Below are positions 17,207 to 24,881 of a DNA stretch of 64,000 bases, in pieces (within the stretch, counting starts at the first letter, position 1; each line of letters opens with the position of its first letter). This DNA is from JBLXBZ01 sp048265185 (lineage in GTDB: Bacteria > Pseudomonadota > Alphaproteobacteria > Rhizobiales > Stappiaceae), in contig JBLXBZ010000002.1 in the NCBI GenBank assembly GCA_048265185.1, forward strand, positions 620,001 to 684,000. The letters run 5' to 3'. The position numbers and the translations under genes are program-made. The notes under the pieces were generated by a model. The model saw nothing but the letters and a program-made list of their open reading frames with translations, was not told the origin of the DNA and ran no database searches.

Positions 17207-17916
17207 GAACAGCTCCCTCGAATGATTGAGGGCATGTCTACTTTCGCTAAGTCGCTTCCTGTCGCCAGCGGTGTGTCATAAAGCCGGAGAATAAAAATTA
17301 AACCATCGCTTTGTTTTGAAAAAGGCAACCAGTTTCCAGATTGGGCGCTTGAAGAAGCTGTTATTTCAAAGTCGCCGTGGGGACGGCGTAGCAACCTGTT
17401 GCTCGCAAGCCAGCTTCTGTGAGCGTTCGTTGGAATTAATCTGTACTCTTTGTCTGTGGCGGTCAAAGTCCATAGACGGGAGGGGGGCGTCGTTCCTTGA
17501 ATTGAATAGTTGCAATTTGGGTCTAGTTTTTCACCAGAAGAATCTTCTTTGGCAATCAGCCCCAAACCTTCCCCGCTGGTCAATGGAATGTGCCCTGTGC
17601 GGGCGTAAATTGCAGCGGAATAGGGGTCTGCATGTGGAGTTCCTGCTCGAAGATTTGTGGTCCAAACGTCGATGGACTGAGTCCCGAATGGGAGGCTGCC
17701 GTTGACGGCTAGAAATGTGGCGCCAACGCCAACGACAGTGGCGATCACAAGCATCACGAGCAAAGGGGCGAGAAGCCCCCCCGTTAGCGGGCGTAGGATC
17801 AATGGCTGATGATCCGGCGATAACCCGTTGGTTTCGTTATTATCCGGAAACGCCATGAATGTAGGTGCGTCGTTATGAGCGCTGGCGTATGGCGGGGGGG
17901 GGATGTGAAAGCTCAC
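17203..17916 (-). CDS. DUF1214 domain-containing membrane protein
   Basis: A 237-residue partner of the DUF1254 protein. Membrane segment at about 52-72 (LLAPLLVMLVIATVVGVGATFLA), then a periplasmic region with WTLTATDKEYRLIPTNAHR and the DUF1214-like C-terminal LIFILRLYDTPL. Overlaps both neighbours by four bases, so the three genes are one translation-coupled unit headed by PBP1A. DUF1254 and DUF1214 are often fused in one protein in other bacteria; here they are split, which supports a joint function. Confidence 0.8.
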   Translation of the reverse strand: MSFHIPPPPYASAHNDAPTFMAFPDNNETNGLSPDHQPLILRPLTGGLLAPLLVMLVIATVVGVGATFLAVNGSLPFGTQSIDVWTTNLRAGTPHADPYSAAIYARTGHIPLTSGEGLGLIAKEDSSGEKLDPNCNYSIQGTTPPSRLWTLTATDKEYRLIPTNAHRSWLASNRLLRRPHGDFEITASSSAQSGNWLPFSKQSDGLIFILRLYDTPLATGSDLAKVDMPSIIRGSCS

Positions 17917-20147
17917 TGGGTAGTGGTTTCCTGAATATCATGGCCTGCATGCTGGCGGTTAACTGTTTGAGTTACAGGCGGCTTTGATTTTATTTGGCTT
18001 GTTTTATGAAGATCACGTTTTCCTTTTTCAAAGTCTCGTCCAATTGCGGTTAATAAAGAAATTGACGCTTCGCGTAGTAGTTTTGTTTGGGCGGGGTCGA
18101 CGTCGGTGATCTGCGCGGTGGCTACGTTGTCTGTGTTAGAAGTTGGCGGTCCATCAACGCCGGGCAGGGGAGACGGTTTGGTTTCTTGGTGAACGTTCGC
18201 CATGATTATACGCCATGTAATAGCGGGGAGAGAGCCTCCGGTCATATTGCGTGTGGTGGAGAAATCGTCATTGCCGAACCAAACGGCTAGTGAATAGCTT
18301 CCCGTGTAGCCGACAAACCAAGCGTCGCGGTAGGATTGTGTCGTCCCGGTTTTACCTGCGGCGCGTAGGCCGGGGATCTTTGCTTTACGCCCTGTACCGT
18401 TTTCGATAGCATTAACGAGAATTTTGTTCATTTGGGCTGCGGCTTGGGCTGGAATTATGCGTTTTGGCGATTGGCGTTCGGTCGACCAGTCGTAAATTAT
18501 CTCGCCGCTCGAGTCGGTAATTTGAATAATGGCGTGAGGCGTGACTTTCAAACCTCCAGTGGCGAACGCGCCATATGCGTGCGCCATCTCCAGAACGTTG
18601 ACTTCCTCCACGCCCAAAGGCAGAGCGCGACTGATTTGTAATTCTGACGCAATCCCCATGTTATGAGCGGTTTCGATAATTTTTTCCTGACCAATAGCTT
18701 GCGCCAAACGTACGGGTACAGTGTTTATTGATCTGGTTAGCGCGTCTTTCAAAGTCACGGCTCCGCGGTAGCTGCGGCCATAATTACGAGGCGTCCATCC
18801 GTCGATTGTGATTGGCGCGTCGGGCATGACGGATGTGGGAGTGTATCCATTCATGAAGGCGGTGATATAGACGAAGGGCTTGAACGAAGAGCCAGGTTGA
18901 CGGAGCGCATGGACAGCTCGGTTAAACTGGGACGATCCGTAGTTCTTGCCGCCTACCATGGCCCGAACCGCGCCGGTTGATGTGGCGACGAGCGCGGTTG
19001 CCGCTTCCTCTACATTGTAGCGATCTCCATATTGGCGCAGAGTTGACAGAACGGCCTGCTCTGATTGACGCTGTAATTCGGGATCTAGCGTTGTATGTAC
19101 AGTGACAATGCGATTATTGGCGAGTTTCGGGTGTGTTTTCGCTAAATTTTTGACTTGCTCGAAAGCGTAATCGAGAAAATAATCGGGCAAGATATCCTTG
19201 GAGCGATCAACGGCGGTCGCGGGGTTTTGTCGCGCTATTATTACTTGCCCTTCTGTCATGTAACCGGCTTTGACCATGTTGGACAGAACTACATTCGCGC
19301 GAGCGCGGGCGGCGGGGAGGTTTATGTGCGGCGCGTATTTGCTCGGCGCCTTGAACAATCCGCCAAGCATGGCGGATTCGGCGAGGGATAAATCTCGAAC
19401 ATTTTTTCCAAAATAAAACTCAGCCGCCGCGGCGACGCCGAAAGTGCCGCCTCCCATATAAGCGCGATCTAGGTACAGTTTCAAAATCTCGTGCTTGGTC
19501 AAATTCGCTTCCAGCCAAAGAGCGAGAAAGGCTTCTTTGATTTTTCGTTGTAACGTACGCTCATTGCTCAGAAATAGGTTTTTCGCTAATTGCTGGGTGA
19601 TTGAAGAGCCGCCCTGCACCACGGAGCGGGCGCGTAAGTTTTCACCCATCGCGCGGAACGTACCGACGATGTCAATGCCAAAATGCTCGAAGAACCGCCG
19701 ATCTTCGGTCGCCAGCGCCGCTTGGACTAATTGGTCGGGTAAATCCTCCAATGGCACGGTGTCATTGAGGAAGATACCTCGCCGTCCCATGTCATTTCCA
19801 AAGCGATCGAGAAATGTGACGGAAAAATCTTCTGTGGTGCGCCAGTCGGCTCGCGCCGTCGCCTTGAAGGCGGGTTGCGCCAGAGCAAGCATTAGCACCA
19901 AGCCGATCAAGCCGAAGGTGAGAGCGTCTGAAGCAAGTTCTGAGAAAAGGCGAGCCAAGCCCTGGACGCGAAAACGGTGAATGAACGACGAGTAGGTTTC
20001 GAATGTCTGGCCTATCGCATTTCCAGCGCGCCAGGTCGTGGTGTCGAAAGTTGCGTCCGTCGCAAGCAATAGTCGCTTAACGCGCTGACGAAGGTGCGCG
20101 TTTTTTTCATGCGACCCGCCATCGGGTTGTTGCGAAGGAGTGGACAC
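17913..20147 (-). CDS. mrcA: Class A penicillin-binding protein (PBP1A type)
   Basis: Bifunctional peptidoglycan synthase: GT51 glycosyltransferase polymerises lipid II and the transpeptidase cross-links the strands in the periplasm. The 744-residue protein has one membrane segment at about 75-95. The GT51 part has EDRRFFEHFGID with catalytic Glu148, GGSSITQQLAKNLFLS at 179-194 and RKIKEAFLALWLE at 201-213. The transpeptidase part has SxxK at 420-423 (PGSSFKPF), SxN at 473-475 and KTG at 599-601. All motifs are intact. The C-terminal 90 residues are low-complexity. It heads a minus-strand operon with DUF1214 and DUF1254 genes. The symbol is by family. Confidence 0.93.
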   Translation of the reverse strand: MSTPSQQPDGGSHEKNAHLRQRVKRLLLATDATFDTTTWRAGNAIGQTFETYSSFIHRFRVQGLARLFSELASDALTFGLIGLVLMLALAQPAFKATARADWRTTEDFSVTFLDRFGNDMGRRGIFLNDTVPLEDLPDQLVQAALATEDRRFFEHFGIDIVGTFRAMGENLRARSVVQGGSSITQQLAKNLFLSNERTLQRKIKEAFLALWLEANLTKHEILKLYLDRAYMGGGTFGVAAAAEFYFGKNVRDLSLAESAMLGGLFKAPSKYAPHINLPAARARANVVLSNMVKAGYMTEGQVIIARQNPATAVDRSKDILPDYFLDYAFEQVKNLAKTHPKLANNRIVTVHTTLDPELQRQSEQAVLSTLRQYGDRYNVEEAATALVATSTGAVRAMVGGKNYGSSQFNRAVHALRQPGSSFKPFVYITAFMNGYTPTSVMPDAPITIDGWTPRNYGRSYRGAVTLKDALTRSINTVPVRLAQAIGQEKIIETAHNMGIASELQISRALPLGVEEVNVLEMAHAYGAFATGGLKVTPHAIIQITDSSGEIIYDWSTERQSPKRIIPAQAAAQMNKILVNAIENGTGRKAKIPGLRAAGKTGTTQSYRDAWFVGYTGSYSLAVWFGNDDFSTTRNMTGGSLPAITWRIIMANVHQETKPSPLPGVDGPPTSNTDNVATAQITDVDPAQTKLLREASISLLTAIGRDFEKGKRDLHKTSQIKSKPPVTQTVNRQHAGHDIQETTTQ

Positions 20148-20286
20148 CGTTATATTCCGTACTCTGCTCGTTTCTAACTACACCTTCGTTGAGGCTTTTT
20201 CAGCTTGGTTGTTTTTGTTGTCTGGCGCTCAGCTAATTCGATTTAAAAGCGCCTCCGTCCACGACTATAGCCGCCAAGGCAATCTT

Positions 20287-20802
20287 ATGGAACAAAAACA
20301 CATGCCTAAATTCAACGCCAACTCTGCAGGAATTGAAAGTACCCCTTTTTGGAAGCGCAAGTCGCTTGAGGATATGAGCGAGGGAGAATGGGAGTCGCTT
20401 TGCGATGGTTGCGGGCGTTGCTGCCTCAACAAGCTTGAGGACTGGGATACGGGTGAGATTGTGTGGACGCGGGTCGCTTGCTCTCTTCTCGATGAGAATT
20501 CATGTCGTTGTAAAGACTATGATAATCGCTTCTCAACCATTCCAGACTGCGTTCAACTCACGCCTGAGCAGGTCCGGAGAATGACATGGCTACCGCCCAC
20601 TTGCGCTTATCAATTATTGGCCGAAGGGCGAGATCTTTACTGGTGGCATCCGCTGGTCTCCGGTGACGCGCAGTCCGTGCATGAGGCGGGCGTTTCCGTT
20701 CGCGGGGGAACCGTCAGCGAAGAAGACGTGGGCGTGGAAGAATATGAAAATTACATCATCGTCTGGCCTGAAGAAACGCAGACCAGGGGCGAAGAGGCGT
20801 GA
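20287..20802 (+). CDS. YcgN family cysteine cluster protein (UPF0260)
   Basis: Protein of 171 residues with the UPF0260/YcgN pattern: CDGCGRCCLNKLED near residue 40, then CSLLDENSCRCKDYDNR, DCVQLTPEQ and LPPTCAYQLLAEGRDLYWWHPL. The many ordered cysteines suggest metal or Fe-S binding; the function is unknown. ATG 20287 fits the family length best; the longer frame begins inside the PBP1A start region. Divergent from the PBP1A operon; promoters for both lie in 20148-20286. Confidence 0.9.
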   Translation: MEQKHMPKFNANSAGIESTPFWKRKSLEDMSEGEWESLCDGCGRCCLNKLEDWDTGEIVWTRVACSLLDENSCRCKDYDNRFSTIPDCVQLTPEQVRRMTWLPPTCAYQLLAEGRDLYWWHPLVSGDAQSVHEAGVSVRGGTVSEEDVGVEEYENYIIVWPEETQTRGEEA

Positions 20803-20885
20803 AATAGGTTGAAAGCGGTTTGAAGGCGTGAAGCGTCGCGCCGACTGGCTGTTAAATTTTTTTAGATAAAAATAGGAATATATTC

Positions 20886-20914
20886 TTGACAGCGTGACGC
20901 TGGAGTGGTAGGGT
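20886..20914 (+). promoter_or_regulatory. Sigma-70-type promoter ahead of the tandem repeat
   Basis: A perfect -35 box TTGACA lies at 20886-20891, then a 17-base spacer and TAGGGT at 20909-20914 as a -10 box. It reads towards the 8-bp repeat and the terminator at 21429. No good gene start follows at once, so its transcript may be non-coding. Confidence 0.55.
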
Positions 20915-21028
20915 TTTTATATGGTCGAAGAATTGCGTCTTGGGGTGGTTCTTTGGGTCCTATTATAGGGGCGGCTTTTCAGGGGGAGGATATCGTGGCC
21001 GAATTTTTGGCGGGATCTGGTTTGGAGC

Positions 21029-21280
21029 GCTTGAACGCTTGAACGCTTGAACGCTTGAACGCTTGAACGCTTGAACGCTTGAACGCTTGAACGCTTGAAC
21101 GCTTNNNNNNNNNNNNNNNNNNNNNNNNNNNNNNNNNNNNNNNNNNNNNNNNNNNNNNNNNNNNNNNNNNNNNNNNNNNNNNNNNNNNNNNNNNNNNNNN
21201 NNNNGCTTGAACGCTTGAACGCTTGAACGCTTGAACGCTTGAACGCTTGAACGCTTGAACGCTTGAACGCTTGAACGCTT
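21029..21280. repeat. 8-bp tandem repeat (GCTTGAAC)n, interrupted by a gap
   Basis: The unit GCTTGAAC is repeated perfectly from 21029 to 21104 and again from 21205 to 21280. Each side is 76 bases, 9.5 units, in phase at the flanks. Ns fill 21105-21204. True copy number is unknown. Forward translation meets TGA every 24 bases in any frame; the reverse strand stays open in every frame and gives an octapeptide repeat, which is a consequence of the unit and not evidence of a gene. Confidence 0.95.
21105..21204. other. Assembly gap of 100 Ns
   Basis: Exactly 100 undetermined bases inside the tandem repeat, the customary placeholder for a gap of unknown length. The two flanking contig ends were joined by scaffolding, so the distance across is not measured. 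Confidence 0.98.
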
Positions 21281-21428
21281 GCATCAGGAGCTGAGCCTTT
21301 GCTGAAATTTTCGCAGTAGCGCGGCTTGAACGTCATATAGTTTCGCCATCGGCGCTACGTGACTGCGCTCTATAACGGCAAATTCGCAAGTTAAAATCGT
21401 CAGTTAAATTGAAATCAAATCCGCGTCG

Positions 21429-21458
21429 CCGGCCCGATCCTTCGGAGCCGGTTTTTTT
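21429..21458 (+). terminator. Strong intrinsic terminator before the GTA cluster
   Basis: CCGGC at 21429-21433 pairs with GCCGG at 21447-21451, with a further inner CCGA/TCGG stem and a run of seven Ts at 21452-21458. It closes transcription coming from the repeat side 100 bases before the TerS gene. Confidence 0.88.
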
Positions 21459-21558
21459 GTGTCCGCGCACGCCTTTCAGGCATTCGTTTATCGCGAACTG
21501 GTTGGGGAGAGAACGGCGAAGGCGAGACGTGCGGGTTAAAGAGAAGGAGAGGTCAAAG

Positions 21559-22068
21559 ATGAACGAGGTTCTGGAGTCGCCCAAGCGCAAGGCGTCAAAA
21601 GGAAAGACGCGGCCTAGCGCGCAAGACTGGATGGACGCTCGTCAGCTTTATGAAAAGGGCGGCGCTGATCGAACCGCTATCGCGCGGTTGTTGAACGTCA
21701 TGGTGGATGCGGTTGACCGGCGCGCCCGGCGTGAAGGTTGGAAAAAGCCGGCCCTGGACCTCGACGGCGCCGACACGAAACCGGTCCATGACCCACAGCA
21801 GGCGGCGGCGCGATTGTTCAGGGCTTTCGAGGCGCAGATGTCGCAGGTAGAGCACATTCTTTTGCGTCAGCGCAATGGGGAGACCGTGGGCGGCGAGGTG
21901 GAGAAAACGGCTCGCATGCTCGCGTCTCTGGCGCGCACCCTCGACACTTTAATCGAGTTGAACGCTCAAGTGAGCAAACCGGAGGAGGACGCCCGTGACG
22001 CAGAAACCTTGCGCGAGGAGCTTGCGCGCCGACTTGCTGGCTTGCGCGAAGAGCAGTCGTCTTCCTGA
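21559..22068 (+). CDS. GTA small terminase-like protein (g1/TerS)
   Basis: First gene of the GTA cluster, 169 residues. It has an N-terminal helix-turn-helix-like part with ARQLYEKGGADRTAIARLLNVMVDAVDRRARREGW (about 25-60) and a helical C-terminus rich in Glu and Arg (about 95-165), the layout of RcGTA g1, the small terminase that loads DNA onto the large terminase. ATG 21559 follows GAAGGAGAGG; upstream codons in the same frame have no such site and run into the terminator. The gene overlaps TerL by 74 bases. Confidence 0.72.
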   Translation: MNEVLESPKRKASKGKTRPSAQDWMDARQLYEKGGADRTAIARLLNVMVDAVDRRARREGWKKPALDLDGADTKPVHDPQQAAARLFRAFEAQMSQVEHILLRQRNGETVGGEVEKTARMLASLARTLDTLIELNAQVSKPEEDARDAETLREELARRLAGLREEQSSS

Positions 22069-23338
22069 GTTTCTCGGGGGGCTGGATGGGGCGCAGCTGG
22101 AGTGGCTGGCGCGAGATTGGCTGACATGGGCGCACGAACATCAACGTCCGCCCGCTGGAAACTGGTCGCTATGGCTAATGCTGGGGGGGCGCGGGGCGGG
22201 GAAAACCCGCGCTGGCGCCGAATGGGTGCGAGCGCTGGCGCTGGGCCATGCCTGGGCGAGCCCGGTACCTGTTGGCCGTATCGCGCTGGTGGGCGAGACC
22301 TTTTCCGACGTGCGCGAGGTGATGGTGGAAGGCGTTTCCGGGCTGTTGGCGGTGCATAGGGCGGAGGAACGCCCACTGTGGCGGCCCTCCCGTCGCCGGC
22401 TTGAATGGAGCAACGGCGCCGTGGCGCAATTGTTTTCCTCCGAAGACCCGGAAGCGCTTCGCGGACCGCAATTCGGAGCCGCGTGGAGCGACGAGCTGGC
22501 GAAATGGCGCTACTCACAGGAGACTTTTGACATGCTGCAATTCTGCCTTCGTTTGGGGGAGAGCCCGCGCCAGCTGGTGACGACCACGCCGCGCGCCACA
22601 GGCCTTTTAAAGCGACTGATGGGCGACCCGGCGACAGTGATGACGCGCGCGCCCACCGCCGTGAACGCAGGCAATCTTGCGCCGGCGTTTTTGAAGAACA
22701 TCGTCAAGCGCTACGCAGGCACGCGCCTTGGCCGTCAGGAACTGGACGGGGAGTTGATCGAAGATCGGCCCGGCGCCTTGTGGACGCGCGCGCTTCTGGA
22801 GGCGGGGCGGGCGCCGCGGCCACCGGAGTTGTCGCGGGTGGTGGTGGCGCTGGACCCGCCGGCAACGTCGGGACGCAAGTCCGACGCATGCGGCGTCGTC
22901 GTGGCGGGGTTGGGCGAGGATGGAGACGCTTATGTGCTGGAGGACGCCAGCATCGCTCAGGCGAGACCATCCGATTGGGCCCGCCTCGCCGTCACTCTTT
23001 GGCATAAATATAAGGCCGACGCGCTGGTGGCGGAGGTCAATCAGGGGGGGGAAATGGTGGCGCAGATTATCGCTGGCGTCGATCCGGACATTCCCGTGCG
23101 CGGCGTGCGGGCGCGTCGCGGCAAATATCTCAGGGCCGAGCCTGTGGCCATGCTTTACGTTCAAGGCCGCGTGCATCACGTGGGGGCGTTTCCAGAGCTT
23201 GAAGATGAAATGAGCGACTTTACGCCTGAGGGGCTGACGTCGGGGCGCTCCCCCGACCGGATGGACGCCTTGGTGTGGGCGTTGACTGAGCTTTGTTTGG
23301 GGCGCGCGGCGAGCGAGCCGCGCATGCGCAGGGTTTGA
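21995..23338 (+). CDS. GTA large terminase (g2/TerL)
   Basis: DNA-packaging motor of the GTA, 447 residues, full length. Walker A is GGRGAGKT at 64-71; the Walker B-like WSDE has Asp166-Glu167. The C-terminal RNase H-like nuclease begins at VVVALDPPA with Asp287 and has later acidic residues in VAEVNQGGEM and SPDRMDALVWAL. No frameshift or lost motif is visible. GTG 21995 has GGAGGAGG upstream, inside the TerS gene. In RcGTA this enzyme packages host DNA in headfuls. Without a capsid gene in this cluster it has no cognate prohead here. Confidence 0.92.
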   Translation: MTQKPCARSLRADLLACAKSSRLPEFLGGLDGAQLEWLARDWLTWAHEHQRPPAGNWSLWLMLGGRGAGKTRAGAEWVRALALGHAWASPVPVGRIALVGETFSDVREVMVEGVSGLLAVHRAEERPLWRPSRRRLEWSNGAVAQLFSSEDPEALRGPQFGAAWSDELAKWRYSQETFDMLQFCLRLGESPRQLVTTTPRATGLLKRLMGDPATVMTRAPTAVNAGNLAPAFLKNIVKRYAGTRLGRQELDGELIEDRPGALWTRALLEAGRAPRPPELSRVVVALDPPATSGRKSDACGVVVAGLGEDGDAYVLEDASIAQARPSDWARLAVTLWHKYKADALVAEVNQGGEMVAQIIAGVDPDIPVRGVRARRGKYLRAEPVAMLYVQGRVHHVGAFPELEDEMSDFTPEGLTSGRSPDRMDALVWALTELCLGRAASEPRMRRV

Positions 23339-23440
23339 GCGCGAAAGTCGCGCCGTCAATTGTCAATTGCAAAACATTGAATCAGATTTTCAAGCCGTTG
23401 ACTCACTTTGTGAAGCTACGGGGAAAGGATCAATTATATC

Positions 23441-24367
23441 ATGATCTTGTTTGATCGAGTTGACTCGTTTTTAAAAGGTCTAAACCGCGTTCCAGATGAA
23501 AGAAAAGCTTCGCGAACCGGGCCTTTGGTGGCCATGCATGGCAGCGGGAGGCCGGTGTGGACGCCGCGCGATTACGCTTCTTTGGCGCGGGAGGGATATG
23601 CGCGCAATCCAATTGTGCACCGGGCGGTGCGGCTCATTTCGGAAGCGGCGGCGAGTGTTCCCCTGACCTTGTTTGAGGGCGAGCGGGAGTTGACCCAGCA
23701 CCCAATGCTGGAGCTGATCGCGGCGCCCAACCCGGCGATCAGCGGCGCGTCGATGCTGGAGGATCTTTATGGGCATCTGCTTGTGGCGGGCAACGCTTAT
23801 CTGGAGCTGGTGCTGCTGGACGACAGACCGCGCGAGCTGCATGTGCTGCGGCCGGACCGGATGAAAATCGTCCCCGGTGACAATGGCTGGCCCACGGCGT
23901 TTGAATATAGCGTTGGCGGCCGCAAGGTGCGCTTCAAGGTGGAGGACGAGGGGCGCGTCTCGCCGGTGCTGCATTTGAAAATCTTTCACCCGCTGAACGA
24001 TCATTACGGCTTTTCTCCATTGGAGGCGGCGCAGGTCAGTCTGGATATCCATAACGCCGCCGCCGCTTGGAACAAGGCGCTTCTTGACAATGCGGCGCGG
24101 CCGAGCGGAGCGCTGATTTACGCAGGTCCCGACGGTTCGAATCTGACTGACGAGCAATTTCAGCGCCTGAGTTTGACGACGGCTCTGAAGGTGGGCGTGC
24201 AGGTGCGCGTTAGCGCAGGATGCAACAAGAGCTTTTTCGCATGCCGGTCGAAATTTTCAAATCACGAAAACTTCCAGGGGTTCCCTCATATGCCGGGAGT
24301 CGATTTCGTGCTCGCCTATCCTAATCGCGATACGGGCGAGAATGACGGCGAAGTTTTGAGCCGCTAG
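23441..24367 (+). CDS. Chimeric remnant: portal N-terminus joined to hub (g13) C-terminus
   Basis: A 308-residue open frame made of two GTA genes. Residues 1 to about 243 are a GTA/HK97-type portal protein, with WTPRDYASLAREGYARNPIVHRAV, YGHLLVAGNAYLELVLL, ELHVLRPDRM and WNKALLDNAARPSGALIYAG; this is roughly the first 60 percent of a portal. From about 246 the sequence changes to VGVQVRVSAGCNKSFFACRSKF and NFQGFPHMPGVDFVLAYP, the C-terminal end of the g13/BR0599-like hub protein (DUF2163), with two cysteines (261 and 268) of its conserved set. The join, near base 24170, is in frame. Genes g4 to g12 and most of g13 are absent. The product should not function as a portal. Start ATG 23441 is preceded by GGGGAAAGGA. 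Confidence 0.88.
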   Translation: MILFDRVDSFLKGLNRVPDERKASRTGPLVAMHGSGRPVWTPRDYASLAREGYARNPIVHRAVRLISEAAASVPLTLFEGERELTQHPMLELIAAPNPAISGASMLEDLYGHLLVAGNAYLELVLLDDRPRELHVLRPDRMKIVPGDNGWPTAFEYSVGGRKVRFKVEDEGRVSPVLHLKIFHPLNDHYGFSPLEAAQVSLDIHNAAAAWNKALLDNAARPSGALIYAGPDGSNLTDEQFQRLSLTTALKVGVQVRVSAGCNKSFFACRSKFSNHENFQGFPHMPGVDFVLAYPNRDTGENDGEVLSR

Positions 24368-24434
24368 GCCGCGCCGGCATTCAACTTCAAAATTCTTGAA
24401 AGTCTTATCCGCCGTTCTAACCGGAGTATTTCGC

Positions 24435-24881
24435 ATGTGTGAACGCGCCGCGATCATTGCTGAGGCGCGCGCCTGGATAGGCACGCCTTATCGTCACCGG
24501 GCCAGCGTGAAGGGCGCGGGAGCGGATTGTCTTGGGCTCGTGCGCGGCGTGTGGAGACATTGTTGCGGGAGGGAGCCTGAACCGCCGCCGCCCTATTCTC
24601 CCTTCTGGGCGGAAGTGGGAGGACGAGAGACCTTGCTTGAGGCCGCGCGCCGTCATCTTGTGGAGAAAGCGATTTGCGATGCGCTGCCGGGGGATGTTTT
24701 GCTGTTTCGCTGGAAGAGAAACACGCCGGCGAAGCACGCCGCCATTTTGGTTGGCGCGGAGCGAATTATTCATGCCTATGAGGGCGTTTGCGTGACGGAA
24801 AGCCCGCTTGCGCCCGCGTGGCGGCGCCGTGTCGCCGCCGCTTTCGCTTTCCCTAACGTTGTGTGTGCAGGAGAAGTCTGA
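24435..24881 (+). CDS. GTA NlpC/P60 tail peptidase (g14)
   Basis: Cell-wall peptidase of the GTA tail tip, 148 residues. NlpC/P60 catalytic Cys lies in GADCLGLVRGVW near residue 35, His in KHAAILVG near 106 and the third polar residue in RIIHAYEG. The start ATG 24435 has GGAG eight bases upstream. The stop overlaps the next start (TGATG). In RcGTA this protein is thought to open the recipient peptidoglycan. Sequence looks intact despite the deletion just upstream. Confidence 0.9.
   Translation: MCERAAIIAEARAWIGTPYRHRASVKGAGADCLGLVRGVWRHCCGREPEPPPPYSPFWAEVGGRETLLEAARRHLVEKAICDALPGDVLLFRWKRNTPAKHAAILVGAERIIHAYEGVCVTESPLAPAWRRRVAAAFAFPNVVCAGEV

Larger units (their letters stand above)
20803..21558. 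other. Non-coding region upstream of the GTA cluster
   Basis: About 750 bases holding a promoter, a tandem repeat, an assembly gap and a terminator, with no supported gene. A short translatable frame GTG at 20995 has a GGGGGAGG ribosome binding site but ends at a TGA inside the repeat after 15 codons. Confidence 0.6.

Noticed and set aside
21029..21280. CRISPR array
   Set aside because: The 8-bp units abut without spacers and no cas gene is present.
20917..21336. Minus-strand frame with octapeptide repeat (VQAFKRSS)n
   Set aside because: The frame is open only because the reverse complement of GCTTGAAC has no stop in any phase. It crosses a gap of unknown length and has no family features.
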